Assembly: GCA_023423895.1 (NCBI GenBank)
Contig: JAFAER010000160.1
Location: forward strand, 62,001 to 126,000
DNA length: 64,000 nucleotides
Source of the DNA: Pseudomonadota bacterium
GTDB taxonomy: Bacteria; Myxococcota_A; Polyangia; Polyangiales; Polyangiaceae
Reading direction: 5' to 3'
Each line of letters starts with the position of its first letter. Position 1 is the stretch's first letter. The position numbers and the translations under genes were made by a program. Shown here in pieces: positions 8,811-17,304 of the stretch. The notes beneath the pieces are model-generated. The model worked only from the letters and a program-made list of their open reading frames with translations. It was not told the DNA's origin and made no database searches.

Positions 8811-8892
8811 GCGAAGGTGGCGGAATTGGCAGACGCACTAGCTTGAGGTGCTAGCGGGTAACACCGTAGGGGTTCAAGTCCCCTCCTTCGCA
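8811..8892 (+). tRNA. tRNA-Leu (anticodon GAG)
   Basis: Seven-base acceptor stem GCGAAGG/CCTTCGC, five-base anticodon stem CTAGC/GCTAG with loop TTGAGGT (anticodon GAG at 8845-8847), a long class II variable arm and a TTCAAGT T-loop. The discriminator is A and CCA is not encoded. Reads CUC codons. Confidence 0.97.
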
Positions 8893-8907
8893 CTCCGGAA
8901 CGAACAG

Positions 8908-8943
8908 GGCTCTCGTGCCACTCGGCACGAGGGCCTTTTTTTT
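8908..8943 (+). terminator. Intrinsic terminator after tRNA-Leu
   Basis: Twelve-base stem (GGCtCTCGTGCC with GGCACGAGgGCC, one mismatch), ACTC loop, then eight Ts. A textbook Rho-independent terminator 15 nt after the tRNA. Confidence 0.95.
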
Positions 8944-9254
8944 CTTTGTCCGCAGCCATGACGAAGCGCTGGTCGGCACGGCCGATCGAACGTCGGTTCC
9001 GTGGAGGGCTCGTGCGGGCCTCAGGCGAGCCTGCAGAGCGATTGCGCGGTCGCGGTGAGCCCTCGTGCTGGGTCGGCTCCAGCGAGCGTTGCAGCGCGGC
9101 GCTCCGCGCGATGAAGAACCGACGGTCGTAGGTCGTCACGGCAGCGCGGACGCGCGATGAGCTCGAGCGGTCGCGGGGGCGCGCGCCGCAACTGGACGTC
9201 ACGGATGAGGTCGACTGCGCGCAATGAGCTCGCGAGTCGAGCTCCGCAGTTCGG
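8944..9254. other. Non-coding gap, nothing recognised
   Basis: About 310 nt between the tRNA terminator and the 3' end of the receiver gene. No ORF with protein-like composition, no clear hairpin and no repeat were seen. Confidence 0.5.
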
Positions 9255-9722
9255 TCAGGCGGTCGGTTCGGAAACGGAGACCGGAGGCACGACCGCGCGG
9301 ACCGTCTCGACGAGGTCCGTCATCGCGATGGGCTTGGCGACGTGCACGGAGAAGCCAGCTTCGAGCGCCCGTCGGGCGTCGTCGAGCGATGCGCTCGCCG
9401 ACAGCGCGATCGCGACCGGCGGGACCGACCGCTTCTGCAGTAGCCGCATGAGCTCGTAGCCGTCGAGGCCGGGCATCTGCAGATCGCTGAGGACGATGTG
9501 CGGCGCGTGGCGATCGAGCTCGGCGAGCGCGGTCTCTGCACCGTTGGCCTCGAGCACGTCGGCTCCGGCGGACCGAAGCGTCAGCGAGACGAGCTCGAGC
9601 GTCTCGGGCTCGTCTTCCACGACGAGAATGCGCAGACCGGCGAGCTCGTCGCCTCTCAGCTGTTCGATCGTCACGTTCCTCCGAGATCTTAGAGACTCGT
9701 CATCGGAAGGTCGAGCGCCCAT
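9255..9722 (-). CDS. Single-domain response regulator (receiver only)
   Basis: 155 aa. The CheY-like receiver spans about residues 30-148: acidic patch VVEDEPE, phosphoacceptor Asp80 in VLSDLQMPGLDGYE, switch Ser/Thr in ALSAS and conserved Lys130 in AKP. There is no output domain, so it probably acts by protein contact or in a phosphorelay, possibly with the hybrid kinase upstream. The first ~16 residues are not domain-like. A GTG at 9674 preceded by GGAGGA is an alternative start. Confidence 0.85.
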   Translation of the reverse strand: MGARPSDDESLRSRRNVTIEQLRGDELAGLRILVVEDEPETLELVSLTLRSAGADVLEANGAETALAELDRHAPHIVLSDLQMPGLDGYELMRLLQKRSVPPVAIALSASASLDDARRALEAGFSVHVAKPIAMTDLVETVRAVVPPVSVSEPTA

Positions 9723-9867
9723 GGTTGGCGCGCTGCATCAACGTTTGCTGCTGTGCTTCATGCGTTCAAGCACGACAGTGACGCGCGCCGTCGAAGGTCG
9801 AATCGGATTCAGCGACGTCGTCGACGTGTCCACGGTCGTTTCGGACACCATCGCCGCGCGTCACGCG

Positions 9868-10305
9868 TCACAGGAACGAGGCTGCCGGGAAGTCCACCTG
9901 GATGTCGACCACGTCGCCTCCGTAGATGACGAACGGGTCGACGAACACGCGTGTCGTCCGTGGGCGCGCTGCGCTGTCGATGAGGACTGCGGACCCGGAG
10001 TAGTGACCTGGGTTGAGGACGACATCCATCGTGAAGTACCCGCATGGCTGTTGCCACGCGCCGACCTCGCGTCCGCTCGGATCCACGACCGACAGCTCGA
10101 TGGTCGGCGCGAGCGCCTTTATGCACTCGTTCGGATCCATGCGGCCGTCCATCGACCATCGAAGTCGCAGCGTGCCGGGTGACGGCGGTGGCAGCGCGCG
10201 CTCGACGACGACAGTGCGTCGCGGAGGTGGCTCGGTATCCCAGAAACACGAGCTGACGCCGAGCCCGAGCAGCACGGCGAGCAGTGCCGACGACGATCGC
10301 TTCAT
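9868..10305 (-). CDS. Predicted lipoprotein, unknown function
   Basis: 145 aa. Signal peptide with lipobox VSSC (Cys20), a short Pro/Arg linker, then a compact beta-rich domain of about 100 residues. I do not recognise the family. It lies just downstream of, and in the same direction as, another lipoprotein gene (36-nt gap), so the two are probably co-transcribed. Confidence 0.7.
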   Translation of the reverse strand: MKRSSSALLAVLLGLGVSSCFWDTEPPPRRTVVVERALPPPSPGTLRLRWSMDGRMDPNECIKALAPTIELSVVDPSGREVGAWQQPCGYFTMDVVLNPGHYSGSAVLIDSAARPRTTRVFVDPFVIYGGDVVDIQVDFPAASFL

Positions 10306-10341
10306 GACGATGACCTCGAAGGGGAGGCCGTTTGAGGGAGC

Positions 10342-10773
10342 TCAACGCACGCGCGTCGGCGGCGGAGCGGATGAGGGCGGCGGAGCCGCCTGCGGCGCCG
10401 GACCGGGAACCGTGGGCCGAGCGGGGTAGTAGCCGCCAGGCGATTCGGGGTAGTAGCGCGGAGCGGGTGGTGCTTGCCGGATCGTGGTCCGGTACCGGTA
10501 GAGCGGCGCCGGCTCGGTTTCGTAGTACCGCCAGCCGCCGCCGCCGTCGCGGAACATCCAGCGGCCGTCGATGAAGTACACCGGACGGCCGCCGTAGTAC
10601 GTGTGCGGGTAGTAGCCGTAGGTGCTTCCGTAATAGAGCTCGGCGTATCCAACCGGGGTCGCTCGTCCGTGCACCGCGCAGCCCGAAGAGGCGGCCGCGC
10701 TCGCGGCGATGATCGCCGCCGTGCACATTCGAAGGCAGGACAGCCGTGGCATCACTCGTCCTCGCTCGTGCAC
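10342..10773 (-). CDS. Tyr/Pro-rich predicted lipoprotein
   Basis: 143 aa. Lipobox ASSGC (Cys32 from this start, Cys25 if translation starts at the internal Met8 near 10752). The mature part is rich in Tyr, Gly and Pro, with YYGSTYGYYPHTYYGG-like low complexity and a Pro-rich tail. Similar short Tyr-rich envelope lipoproteins occur in proteobacteria, but no function is known. Likely paired with the downstream lipoprotein gene. Confidence 0.65.
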   Translation of the reverse strand: MHERGRVMPRLSCLRMCTAAIIAASAAASSGCAVHGRATPVGYAELYYGSTYGYYPHTYYGGRPVYFIDGRWMFRDGGGGWRYYETEPAPLYRYRTTIRQAPPAPRYYPESPGGYYPARPTVPGPAPQAAPPPSSAPPPTRVR

Positions 10774-11308
10774 GACGCAAGGCGAGTGCCTCCCGCCGAT
10801 CGTTCGCTTCTCGGGCGCTCCGCTGGTCGAGATCGGATCGAGATCGCGTGGCTGAACACGTCATCGGCGCGCATGCGCCGTCTTCGGCCACATCACGCCG
10901 TGCTCCGCCTTCACGTCGAGCTCCGCGTCACGCGTTCCGTCCGTACCGCGAGCGGGCGCTCGCGGTTCGGATGCGAAGCAGGAGAGGACGCCCGGCGCGG
11001 TCGGAGAGCGCCGCCGTACGCGGAAGTCATGAGCCGATGCGCAGGCGTTGGAAATGTGCGGTGGAGTAGGTGGTGACCAGGCGATGGATCGCTGACGGAC
11101 CGCGTCGCAGGTGCCGCAGCGCGAACTCGAACGGGATTTCGCCGTCCGTGCCGCGTCGAGCGGCCAATGTAGGGTGGTATCCGCCTTGCTCGTGCGAGAC
11201 GTGGCCAGCGGCCTGACCAGAGATCTCTGGTTGGTGTTCATGGCGGCGGGCTCGTTGCGACGCTTGCGCCGCGACGCGGATGACACCTCGAAGACGATGA
11301 GAAGAACG
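10774..11308. other. Gene-poor stretch
   Basis: About 535 nt between divergent genes. The ORFs here are Arg/Ser-rich shadows without family resemblance. It presumably contains the promoters of both flanking lipoprotein genes, but no confident -35/-10 pair stands out. Confidence 0.4.
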
Positions 11309-12136
11309 ATGTCGAAGAAGATGCTGCTCCTGCTCGCCCTCGCTCTCTCCGCGGTGGCATGTGGAACCGAGACGTCCGTCGACAACCAGGCCGCCGCGGA
11401 GGCCGACAACACGAGCGACGCCACGCTGAAGCTGACGAGCGACTTCCAGACGATCCTCACGGGTCGCGCGAAGGCAGGCAGTGCGCTTCGTGTCGAGTAC
11501 TCGCTCGATCGCCTCCCGCAGTGCCGGGGCAACGTCGGCGGCGGCGGGCCCGGCTGGAACATCGCGGGCTACTACAGCGAGAACGGGGGCCCCGCGAACC
11601 TGTTCGAGGTGACCGAGCTGTCGGCCGACGGGAAAGATCGCGTCTCCAAACCGGCGCGCATTCCGCTGACGGTCGGTGGCGATCTCGCGCTCTGGTTCCA
11701 GGTGTCGAGCCGCTGGGGCTGCTCCGAGTACGACTCGCAGTTCGGTCAGAACTTTCACGTCGATGTCGAAGGTCCCGCGCCCGAGGCTGGCGCCACGATC
11801 GTCTTTGCGAAGGACGGCAGCGTCGATCAGCAGGGCGAGCTGCGTGCGGGCGACAAGGTCAAGATCCGGTACGAGCAGGATCGGCTCCCGCAGTGTCGGC
11901 GCACGCAAGGCGGGAACCCGCTCTGGAACATCACCGGTTTTGCATCCGTCGCCGGCGCCGAGGCGCAGACGTTCTCGACGGGGAAGCCGGCCGGTGCCGA
12001 CCGCGAGGCCATCGACGCGCTCGTCGAGCTCCCGCGCTCGGGTGACCTCGCGCTCTGGTTCGAAGTCACCAGCGTCGGCGGTTGCCACGAGGTCGACTCG
12101 AAGGGCGGCGCGAACTACGTCTTCGCGATCAAGTGA
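11309..12136 (+). CDS. Duplicated-domain lipoprotein, DUF6209-like
   Basis: 275 aa from the ATG at 11309 (an in-frame ATG at 11297 adds four residues). Lipobox SAVAC (Cys18). The mature protein contains two homologous domains of ~105 residues: the first has YSLDRLPQCRG and WNIAGYY, the second YEQDRLPQCRR and WNITGF. Each continues to a GDLALWF segment and a W/GGC..DS end. This resembles DUF6209-type proteins of myxobacteria. Function unknown; the conserved Cys pairs suggest disulphides outside the cytoplasm. Confidence 0.75.
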   Translation: MSKKMLLLLALALSAVACGTETSVDNQAAAEADNTSDATLKLTSDFQTILTGRAKAGSALRVEYSLDRLPQCRGNVGGGGPGWNIAGYYSENGGPANLFEVTELSADGKDRVSKPARIPLTVGGDLALWFQVSSRWGCSEYDSQFGQNFHVDVEGPAPEAGATIVFAKDGSVDQQGELRAGDKVKIRYEQDRLPQCRRTQGGNPLWNITGFASVAGAEAQTFSTGKPAGADREAIDALVELPRSGDLALWFEVTSVGGCHEVDSKGGANYVFAIK

Positions 12137-12205
12137 CGCTCGAGCTGCCGGTGTTCGGCCGGCTGGCTTAACGATCGCCGCGAGGAGCCGTTCCACCTCC
12201 AGGCG

Positions 12206-13171
12206 ATGCCCACGAAGAGACGTCCGTACAACGCCGCGACGAGCGCGCTCGACGAGGCGTCGTTCGACACCGGCCGTGCGCCGGTTTCGGACGCGCCCGA
12301 GCGATCGGGCGAATATCGCATCGCCGTTTCACGTGCGGCGGCTCCCCGCGTGCAGCCGCCGAAGAGCACGCTGCGCTCGATGGGACACGGGCACGCCCAC
12401 GCGGCGGCGCCGGCTCGCTCGGACGGTGACGGCACTGCGAACGCGTTCGCCGAAACGCCGCCGTTCGCTGCGAGGTCGAGGCGCGCGTCGGGCACGATTC
12501 CGGTCACGGCCGCCGATGCCGACCAGAGCACCCACCCTCGCCGCGCGTCAGCTGCCGTCGAGCTCTCGACGGTCGCATCACCCTGCGAGATCGAGCTGCT
12601 CGATCTCGATCTCGATGCGGCAGAGTCCCTCCCGTCTTCGGGTCATGACGACGTGCAGGTCGCGGCCAAGCGCTCCCGGGCCGTACGCTTCACGCCAGGG
12701 CCCATGGAGGCCGTGCGCGAATCGGCGGTCTCGTCCTCCTCGCGTGCGACAGGAGCGATGCCTGCCGACGGCGGCGCGCCCGAAAGCGCGGCCGTCGCCT
12801 CGGCGTCGGCTTGGTCCTTCGTCGCGACGTCTGCCGCCGATCCGTCATCGGAGCAAGAGGTCGCAGGTGCGGCTTCATGCCCGGCGAGCTTCGATCCGAG
12901 ACCCGGCATCGTCGCGTTCGCCGGCTACGGCCTCGCCCCGGAGAAGCTCTCGGAAACGCCTTCCTATGCTCTGCACGTTCTCGCGAGGAGACGCGTCCTG
13001 CACGCGGGCCTGAAGGTGGCGCTCGTCCGTCGTCCTCAGGATGTCGAGCTCTACCGGGCGGCGATCGCCGCCCTCGATCCCGTCGCGTTCCGCAAGGGGC
13101 TCGCCCTCCTGGTCGCCATGATGGTAGCCGTGGCCGGCGTCCTCGCATGTTTCATCGGAGTGCTCTTCTAG
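12206..13171 (+). CDS. Low-complexity protein with C-terminal membrane anchor
   Basis: 321 aa, no recognised domain. Residues 1-230 are Ala/Ser/Pro-rich and probably disordered. A more ordered stretch (about 230-295: PGIVAFAGYGLAP...LHVLARRRVL..ELYRAAIAALD) precedes a single hydrophobic C-terminal helix, giving a tail-anchored topology. It could be a cytoplasmic signalling or secretion accessory protein, but nothing in sequence or context decides. It precedes the nucleotide-transporter gene by 106 nt. Confidence 0.6.
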   Translation: MPTKRRPYNAATSALDEASFDTGRAPVSDAPERSGEYRIAVSRAAAPRVQPPKSTLRSMGHGHAHAAAPARSDGDGTANAFAETPPFAARSRRASGTIPVTAADADQSTHPRRASAAVELSTVASPCEIELLDLDLDAAESLPSSGHDDVQVAAKRSRAVRFTPGPMEAVRESAVSSSSRATGAMPADGGAPESAAVASASAWSFVATSAADPSSEQEVAGAASCPASFDPRPGIVAFAGYGLAPEKLSETPSYALHVLARRRVLHAGLKVALVRRPQDVELYRAAIAALDPVAFRKGLALLVAMMVAVAGVLACFIGVLF

Positions 13172-13277
13172 AGAGTTCCGCATCGCGCCGCGCAACGGCC
13201 TGCGGTGATCCGGGCATCGAAGCAGTCGAGGGACGCATGCGCGTCGGGTAGGCTGGCGGTAGCGACGAGTCCCAGAG

Positions 13278-16157
13278 ATGAGCACGCTGCGCGGTCTGAT
13301 CGACGTCCGGGAAGGGGAGGGACGGAATACGTTCGCCGCCTTCGCGACGCTGCTCGCGCTGACGACCGGGCACACCCTGCTGGAGACGGCGCGCGACGCG
13401 CTCTTCCTTTCCAAGCTCCCGGCCGCCCAGCTGCCGTGGATGTACCTCATCATCGTCGCGATCGCGCTCGCCATCACGCGGGTGCGCCGCGCCGATAGCC
13501 GGCGCGGAGTGGCCGGTGCGCTGGTCGCGGGCGCGACGGTGACGGCTGGTTTCTGGTTCCTGGCGGGCGAGAACGGTACGCGGCCCTGGGTGCTCTACGG
13601 GCTGTATGTCTGGTCGGGCCTCTTCGCGTCGTGGGTCACGGTGCAGTTCTGGACGCTGCTCGGCCGTGCGCACACGATGACGCAGGCGAAGCGTCTCTAC
13701 GGGTTCATCGGGGCCGGCGCGGTGCTCGGCGGGGTCCTCGGCGCGCTCGCCGCGCGCGGCGCGCTCGCGTTCGTTCCGCCGCGCGCGATGCTCCTGGCGT
13801 CGGCGTCGCTGTTCGTGATCGCCGTTGTTCCCGTTGCGGCGCTCCGCATGCCGGACGTCGGGCCGGACGCGGCCGGGGGCTCCGGAGGCTCCCCGGCGAT
13901 GGTGACGGGCGCGAGCATGCTCTGGAACAACGTGTTCGCTCGCCGCGTGCTCGGGATCCTCCTCGTCGCGACGGTGACGGTGACGTTGGCGGACTTCCTC
14001 TTCAAGGCACGAATCGCGGCGGCGTACCCGGATACCCACGAGCTCGCCGCACGCCTGTCGATGTTCTACGCGGTCACGAACTCGATCGCGCTCGTCGCGC
14101 AAGTCTTCGTCGGGCCGTGGATCTTCCGCGTCGTCGGCGTGCAGCGCGCGCTCTTCCTGTTCCCGCTGCTCCTCATCGGAGCGGCAGGTGGTGTCCTCGC
14201 ATCCGGAGGAGCCGTCGCGTCGGCCTTCCTGCTCAAGGGGCTCGACGGGTCGCTACGCTACTCGGTCCACAAGACGAGCATGGAGCTCTTGCTCGTGCCG
14301 ATCCCCGACGGCACCCGCGAGCGCATCAAGCCGATCATCGAGCTCGCCGGAACGCGCGGCGGCCAAGCGCTCGCGTCGATCGTGATCCTCGGCCTCGTCG
14401 CGCTCGGCGCGGGCGGCATCCTCGTCATCGGCGCGTTCGTGCTCGGCCTCGGTGTGCTGTGGGTCGCGAACGTCGTCATGATCCGCAGCCACTACCTCGA
14501 CGTCTTCCGCGAGACGCTCCGATCGGGCGGGCTCAGCGGGAAGGCGGAGCTCCCGGAGCTCGATCTCGGCGCTCTCGAGATGCTCTTCGCGGGTCTGAAC
14601 AGCAGCCACGACGGAGAAGTGATCGCGTCTCTCGAGCTGCTCGCCGAGCAGCATCGCGAGCGCCTGATCCCGGCGTTGATCCTCTATCATCCGAGCCGCG
14701 ACGTCGTGCTGCGCGCGCTCGAGCTGTTCTCGCGGCGCGGTCGCACCGATTTCGTCCCGATCGCGGATCGCCTCAACGGACACCCCGATCGCGAGGTGGC
14801 TGCCGCGGCGCTGCGCGCGCGCACGGCCATCGCGCCCGATCGGGAGCTCCTCGAGCGGCGCCTCGTCGATCCGTGCCAGCAGGTCTCCGCCACGGCGCTC
14901 ATCGCGCTCATCGCGCGAGACTGGATGCACGTAGCGGAAGCGGACCGCCGTATCCGCGACGTGATCGCGACGCGCTCCTGGCAGACCGCGGTAGCGCTCG
15001 CGCGCGCCGTCCGCGAGTTTGCCGGCGCCGAAGGCATGAGCCGGTCCGCCGGAGAGCGGCTCGACGACCTCTTGATCCGCCTGGCGCGCGAGGGGAGCTC
15101 GTTCCGCGACCTCGCCTGTGTGGTGCCGGATGAAAGTGGTCCCGAGCCCGTCGCGGCCAAGGTGGCCGCGCAATTCGAGGCCCCGTTGTCGCCGGAGGTC
15201 CGTGTTCGTCTAGAGGTCGCGCGAGCGATGGCGACGCGGCGGAGCCGAGCGTTCTTGCCCATCCTCGTCGGTATGCTGAGCCGTCACGAGCTTCGAGCGA
15301 CGGCGCGCGCGACGATCGCGTTGATCCCAGGCGCGCTCGACGTCATCGACGAGGTGATGAGGCAGCGGGACTTCGCCCGTGACGTGCGCATTCATCTTCC
15401 GCGCACGATGGTGCTGTTCGACCCCGACGCCGCCGCTCGCAAGTTGATGGTCCACCTCGTATCGGAGAAAGACGGCGCCGTCCGCTTCAAGGTGATCCGA
15501 GCGCTCGTGAAGCTGCGTCGCGCGAACCCCGGCCTGTTTCTCGAAGGCGACCTCCTCCGGCGCGTCGTCGACAGCACGCTCGATCACGCCGAGGAGCTTC
15601 GCCGCTGGCGCCACGCGCTGACCGGCGGCACCGAACACGATGTGGCGCCGGTCTCGCTTCGGTCTGCCGATCCGCTGCAGGCCGGCCATCACCTGCTGCT
15701 CGATCTGGTCCGCGACAAGGAACGTCATGCTCAGCAGCGTCTGTTCATGCTGTTCGGGCTGCTCTACGGCGAGGACTTCGACGACATCGAGCGTGGGCTG
15801 CGGAGCAAGCATCCCAAGACGCGTGCGAGCAGCCTCGAGCTCGTCGAGAACATCGTCCGCACTCCGCTCCGGACGCGGGTGCTTGCGCTCGTGGGCGATG
15901 TGGAGCCCGCGACGACGCTGTCGACGTACGAAGAGGCGCTGGCGGAGATGCTCGTGAACGGAAGCGCCACCATGCGCACGCTCGCGCAGTACCGCGCGGC
16001 GGAGCTGGGCCTGGAGCTCGGAGCCGCGCCGGGCCGGGCTCCGGCCGCGCCCATGCTCGACTCGCTCGGCAAGCGCCTCGTCGACCGCGCGCGCGATCTG
16101 CTCGCACCAGAGCCGCCGATCGAGAGCTCCACCGGAGTGACCCGTGCGCCAGCCTGA
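13278..16157 (+). CDS. Npt1/Npt2-type nucleotide transporter fused to HEAT-like repeats
   Basis: 959 aa. Residues ~15-420 form a 12-TM MFS-like domain with signatures of the ATP/ADP (Tlc/Npt) exchanger superfamily: ETARDALFLSKLP, QAKRLYGFIGAGAVLGG and DGSLRYSVHKTSMELL. Residues ~430-900 are a soluble helical region with Armadillo/HEAT-like repeats. Such proteins in free-living bacteria are not energy parasites and their substrate is uncertain. In related proteins a cyclic-nucleotide-binding domain follows; here that module is the separate downstream gene, which overlaps by 14 nt. The two products probably work together. Confidence 0.85.
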   Translation: MSTLRGLIDVREGEGRNTFAAFATLLALTTGHTLLETARDALFLSKLPAAQLPWMYLIIVAIALAITRVRRADSRRGVAGALVAGATVTAGFWFLAGENGTRPWVLYGLYVWSGLFASWVTVQFWTLLGRAHTMTQAKRLYGFIGAGAVLGGVLGALAARGALAFVPPRAMLLASASLFVIAVVPVAALRMPDVGPDAAGGSGGSPAMVTGASMLWNNVFARRVLGILLVATVTVTLADFLFKARIAAAYPDTHELAARLSMFYAVTNSIALVAQVFVGPWIFRVVGVQRALFLFPLLLIGAAGGVLASGGAVASAFLLKGLDGSLRYSVHKTSMELLLVPIPDGTRERIKPIIELAGTRGGQALASIVILGLVALGAGGILVIGAFVLGLGVLWVANVVMIRSHYLDVFRETLRSGGLSGKAELPELDLGALEMLFAGLNSSHDGEVIASLELLAEQHRERLIPALILYHPSRDVVLRALELFSRRGRTDFVPIADRLNGHPDREVAAAALRARTAIAPDRELLERRLVDPCQQVSATALIALIARDWMHVAEADRRIRDVIATRSWQTAVALARAVREFAGAEGMSRSAGERLDDLLIRLAREGSSFRDLACVVPDESGPEPVAAKVAAQFEAPLSPEVRVRLEVARAMATRRSRAFLPILVGMLSRHELRATARATIALIPGALDVIDEVMRQRDFARDVRIHLPRTMVLFDPDAAARKLMVHLVSEKDGAVRFKVIRALVKLRRANPGLFLEGDLLRRVVDSTLDHAEELRRWRHALTGGTEHDVAPVSLRSADPLQAGHHLLLDLVRDKERHAQQRLFMLFGLLYGEDFDDIERGLRSKHPKTRASSLELVENIVRTPLRTRVLALVGDVEPATTLSTYEEALAEMLVNGSATMRTLAQYRAAELGLELGAAPGRAPAAPMLDSLGKRLVDRARDLLAPEPPIESSTGVTRAPA

Positions 16158-17112
16158 CCTGACGGAGCGGATCCTCCGCCTGCGCGCAGTTCCCGTGTTC
16201 CGTTCGTTGAAGGCGGCCGACCTCGCACCGATCGCGGACACGATGCGCTCGGCGACGTTCGAGAAGGGCGATGTCCTGCTCCGCGAGAACGAGCCGCCGA
16301 AGGCGTTTCACTTGCTCCTGACCGGCGCGGTCACGATGCGTCGGCACGGTAACAAGATCCAGACGATCGCCGCGCCCGGCGGCGTCGGCTTCCTCTCCCT
16401 GCTCGCTCGGACCGGGGGAGGGACCGAAGCCGTTGCGGAGTCGCACACGGAGACGCTCGAGGTCCGTGCCGATGCCGTGTACGAGCTGTTCGAGGATCAC
16501 TTCCCCGTGTTCCTCGGGACGCTGCGCTGGATCATCGACCGCGTGATCCAGGAGAACATGGTCCAGGAGCCGGCGCCGTACGTGCCGCCACCGGATGGAT
16601 TCGATCAGCTCATCGGCGATCGCGAGCTCGGGCTCGTCGAGCGCATCTTCCTCCTCCGCAGGACGGTCGGCTTCAAACACGCAAACGTCAATTCGACTGC
16701 GCGTCTCGTCCGCTCGATGAAGGAGATCCGACTGCCGGTCGGAGAGACCATCTGGCGACCGGGTGACGTGGCGACGTCGACCCTCTTCCTCGTGAAGGGG
16801 AAGATGACGCTCTCGTGGCGCAACGCGCTCGACCAGCGTCCGATGGTGCAGATCGTCGGGCCCGGGTACATCGTCGGCGGGGCGGAGGCGATCGCGAACC
16901 GGCCACGATGGAACGAGCTCGTCACGGCCGAGCCCGCCGTCTTCCTCCAGGGAAGCCGAGAGGCGCTCATCGACATGCTCGAGGACGACCTCGAAGTCGC
17001 GCTCCAGTTCCTGTCGATGCTCGGCACGTTTCTCCTTTCGGCGTGGGATCGCAGGGCCGAGGCCGACGCGCTCGTCGCCTCGCGGCCGACCGCTCGTCCC
17101 GACGACGACTAA
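16144..17112 (+). CDS. Tandem cyclic-nucleotide-binding-domain protein
   Basis: 322 aa, GTG start overlapping the transporter gene. Two cNMP-binding beta-rolls: about residues 15-135 (PVFRSLKAADLAPIAD, LLTGAVTMRR) and 180-305 (GETIWRPGDVA, LFLVKGKMTLSW). There is no DNA-binding or enzyme domain. The canonical phosphate-cassette Arg is not obvious in either roll, so nucleotide binding is uncertain. The overlap suggests it regulates the HEAT-bearing transporter, effectively as a split-off cytoplasmic domain. Confidence 0.8.
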   Translation: MRQPDLTERILRLRAVPVFRSLKAADLAPIADTMRSATFEKGDVLLRENEPPKAFHLLLTGAVTMRRHGNKIQTIAAPGGVGFLSLLARTGGGTEAVAESHTETLEVRADAVYELFEDHFPVFLGTLRWIIDRVIQENMVQEPAPYVPPPDGFDQLIGDRELGLVERIFLLRRTVGFKHANVNSTARLVRSMKEIRLPVGETIWRPGDVATSTLFLVKGKMTLSWRNALDQRPMVQIVGPGYIVGGAEAIANRPRWNELVTAEPAVFLQGSREALIDMLEDDLEVALQFLSMLGTFLLSAWDRRAEADALVASRPTARPDDD

Positions 17113-17131
17113 GGCGGAACCCAGTTCCGCC
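17113..17131. terminator. Perfect 8-bp hairpin just after the cNMP-protein stop
   Basis: GGCGGAAC-CCA-GTTCCGCC begins directly after the stop codon. It is compact and GC-rich without a T-tract; terminator role inferred. Confidence 0.45.
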
Positions 17132-17148
17132 GATCCTGCACAGACACG

Positions 17149-17241
17149 AGCCGTGATCGGATCTCGAGCTACCGGCCTCCGTTCGCGCCGCTCGCCCAAC
17201 GGGCGGCGCGAATCGGAGGCTCAGGCCAACCGATCACGGCT
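17149..17241. ncRNA. Nested 93-nt inverted-repeat element
   Basis: Outer perfect arms of 12 bp (AGCCGTGATCGG, 17149-17160; CCGATCACGGCT, 17230-17241) enclose an inner stem of 17/18 bases (17175-17191 with 17203-17220, one bulged base), with a further CGCCC-AAC-GGGCG alternative at its tip. It lies between the cNMP-protein and methyltransferase genes. It could be a structured RNA, an attenuator, or a palindromic repeat element of the REP/MITE kind; the sequence alone does not choose. Confidence 0.45.
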
Positions 17242-17304
17242 ATGCCGCGCGCTTCATGACGTCGGCGTGACCGCTCGGGCCTACCGTGCTAATCGCTCGC
17301 CGCG

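Noticed and set aside
8804..9202. 132-aa minus-strand ORF
   Set aside because: Its C-terminal part is the antisense translation of tRNA-Leu, a known annotation artefact; the rest has shadow-like composition.
10861..11562. 233-aa minus-strand ORF in the gap before the DUF6209-like gene
   Set aside because: It overlaps the lipoprotein signal region, is Ser/Arg-rich, and has no domain or ribosome site.
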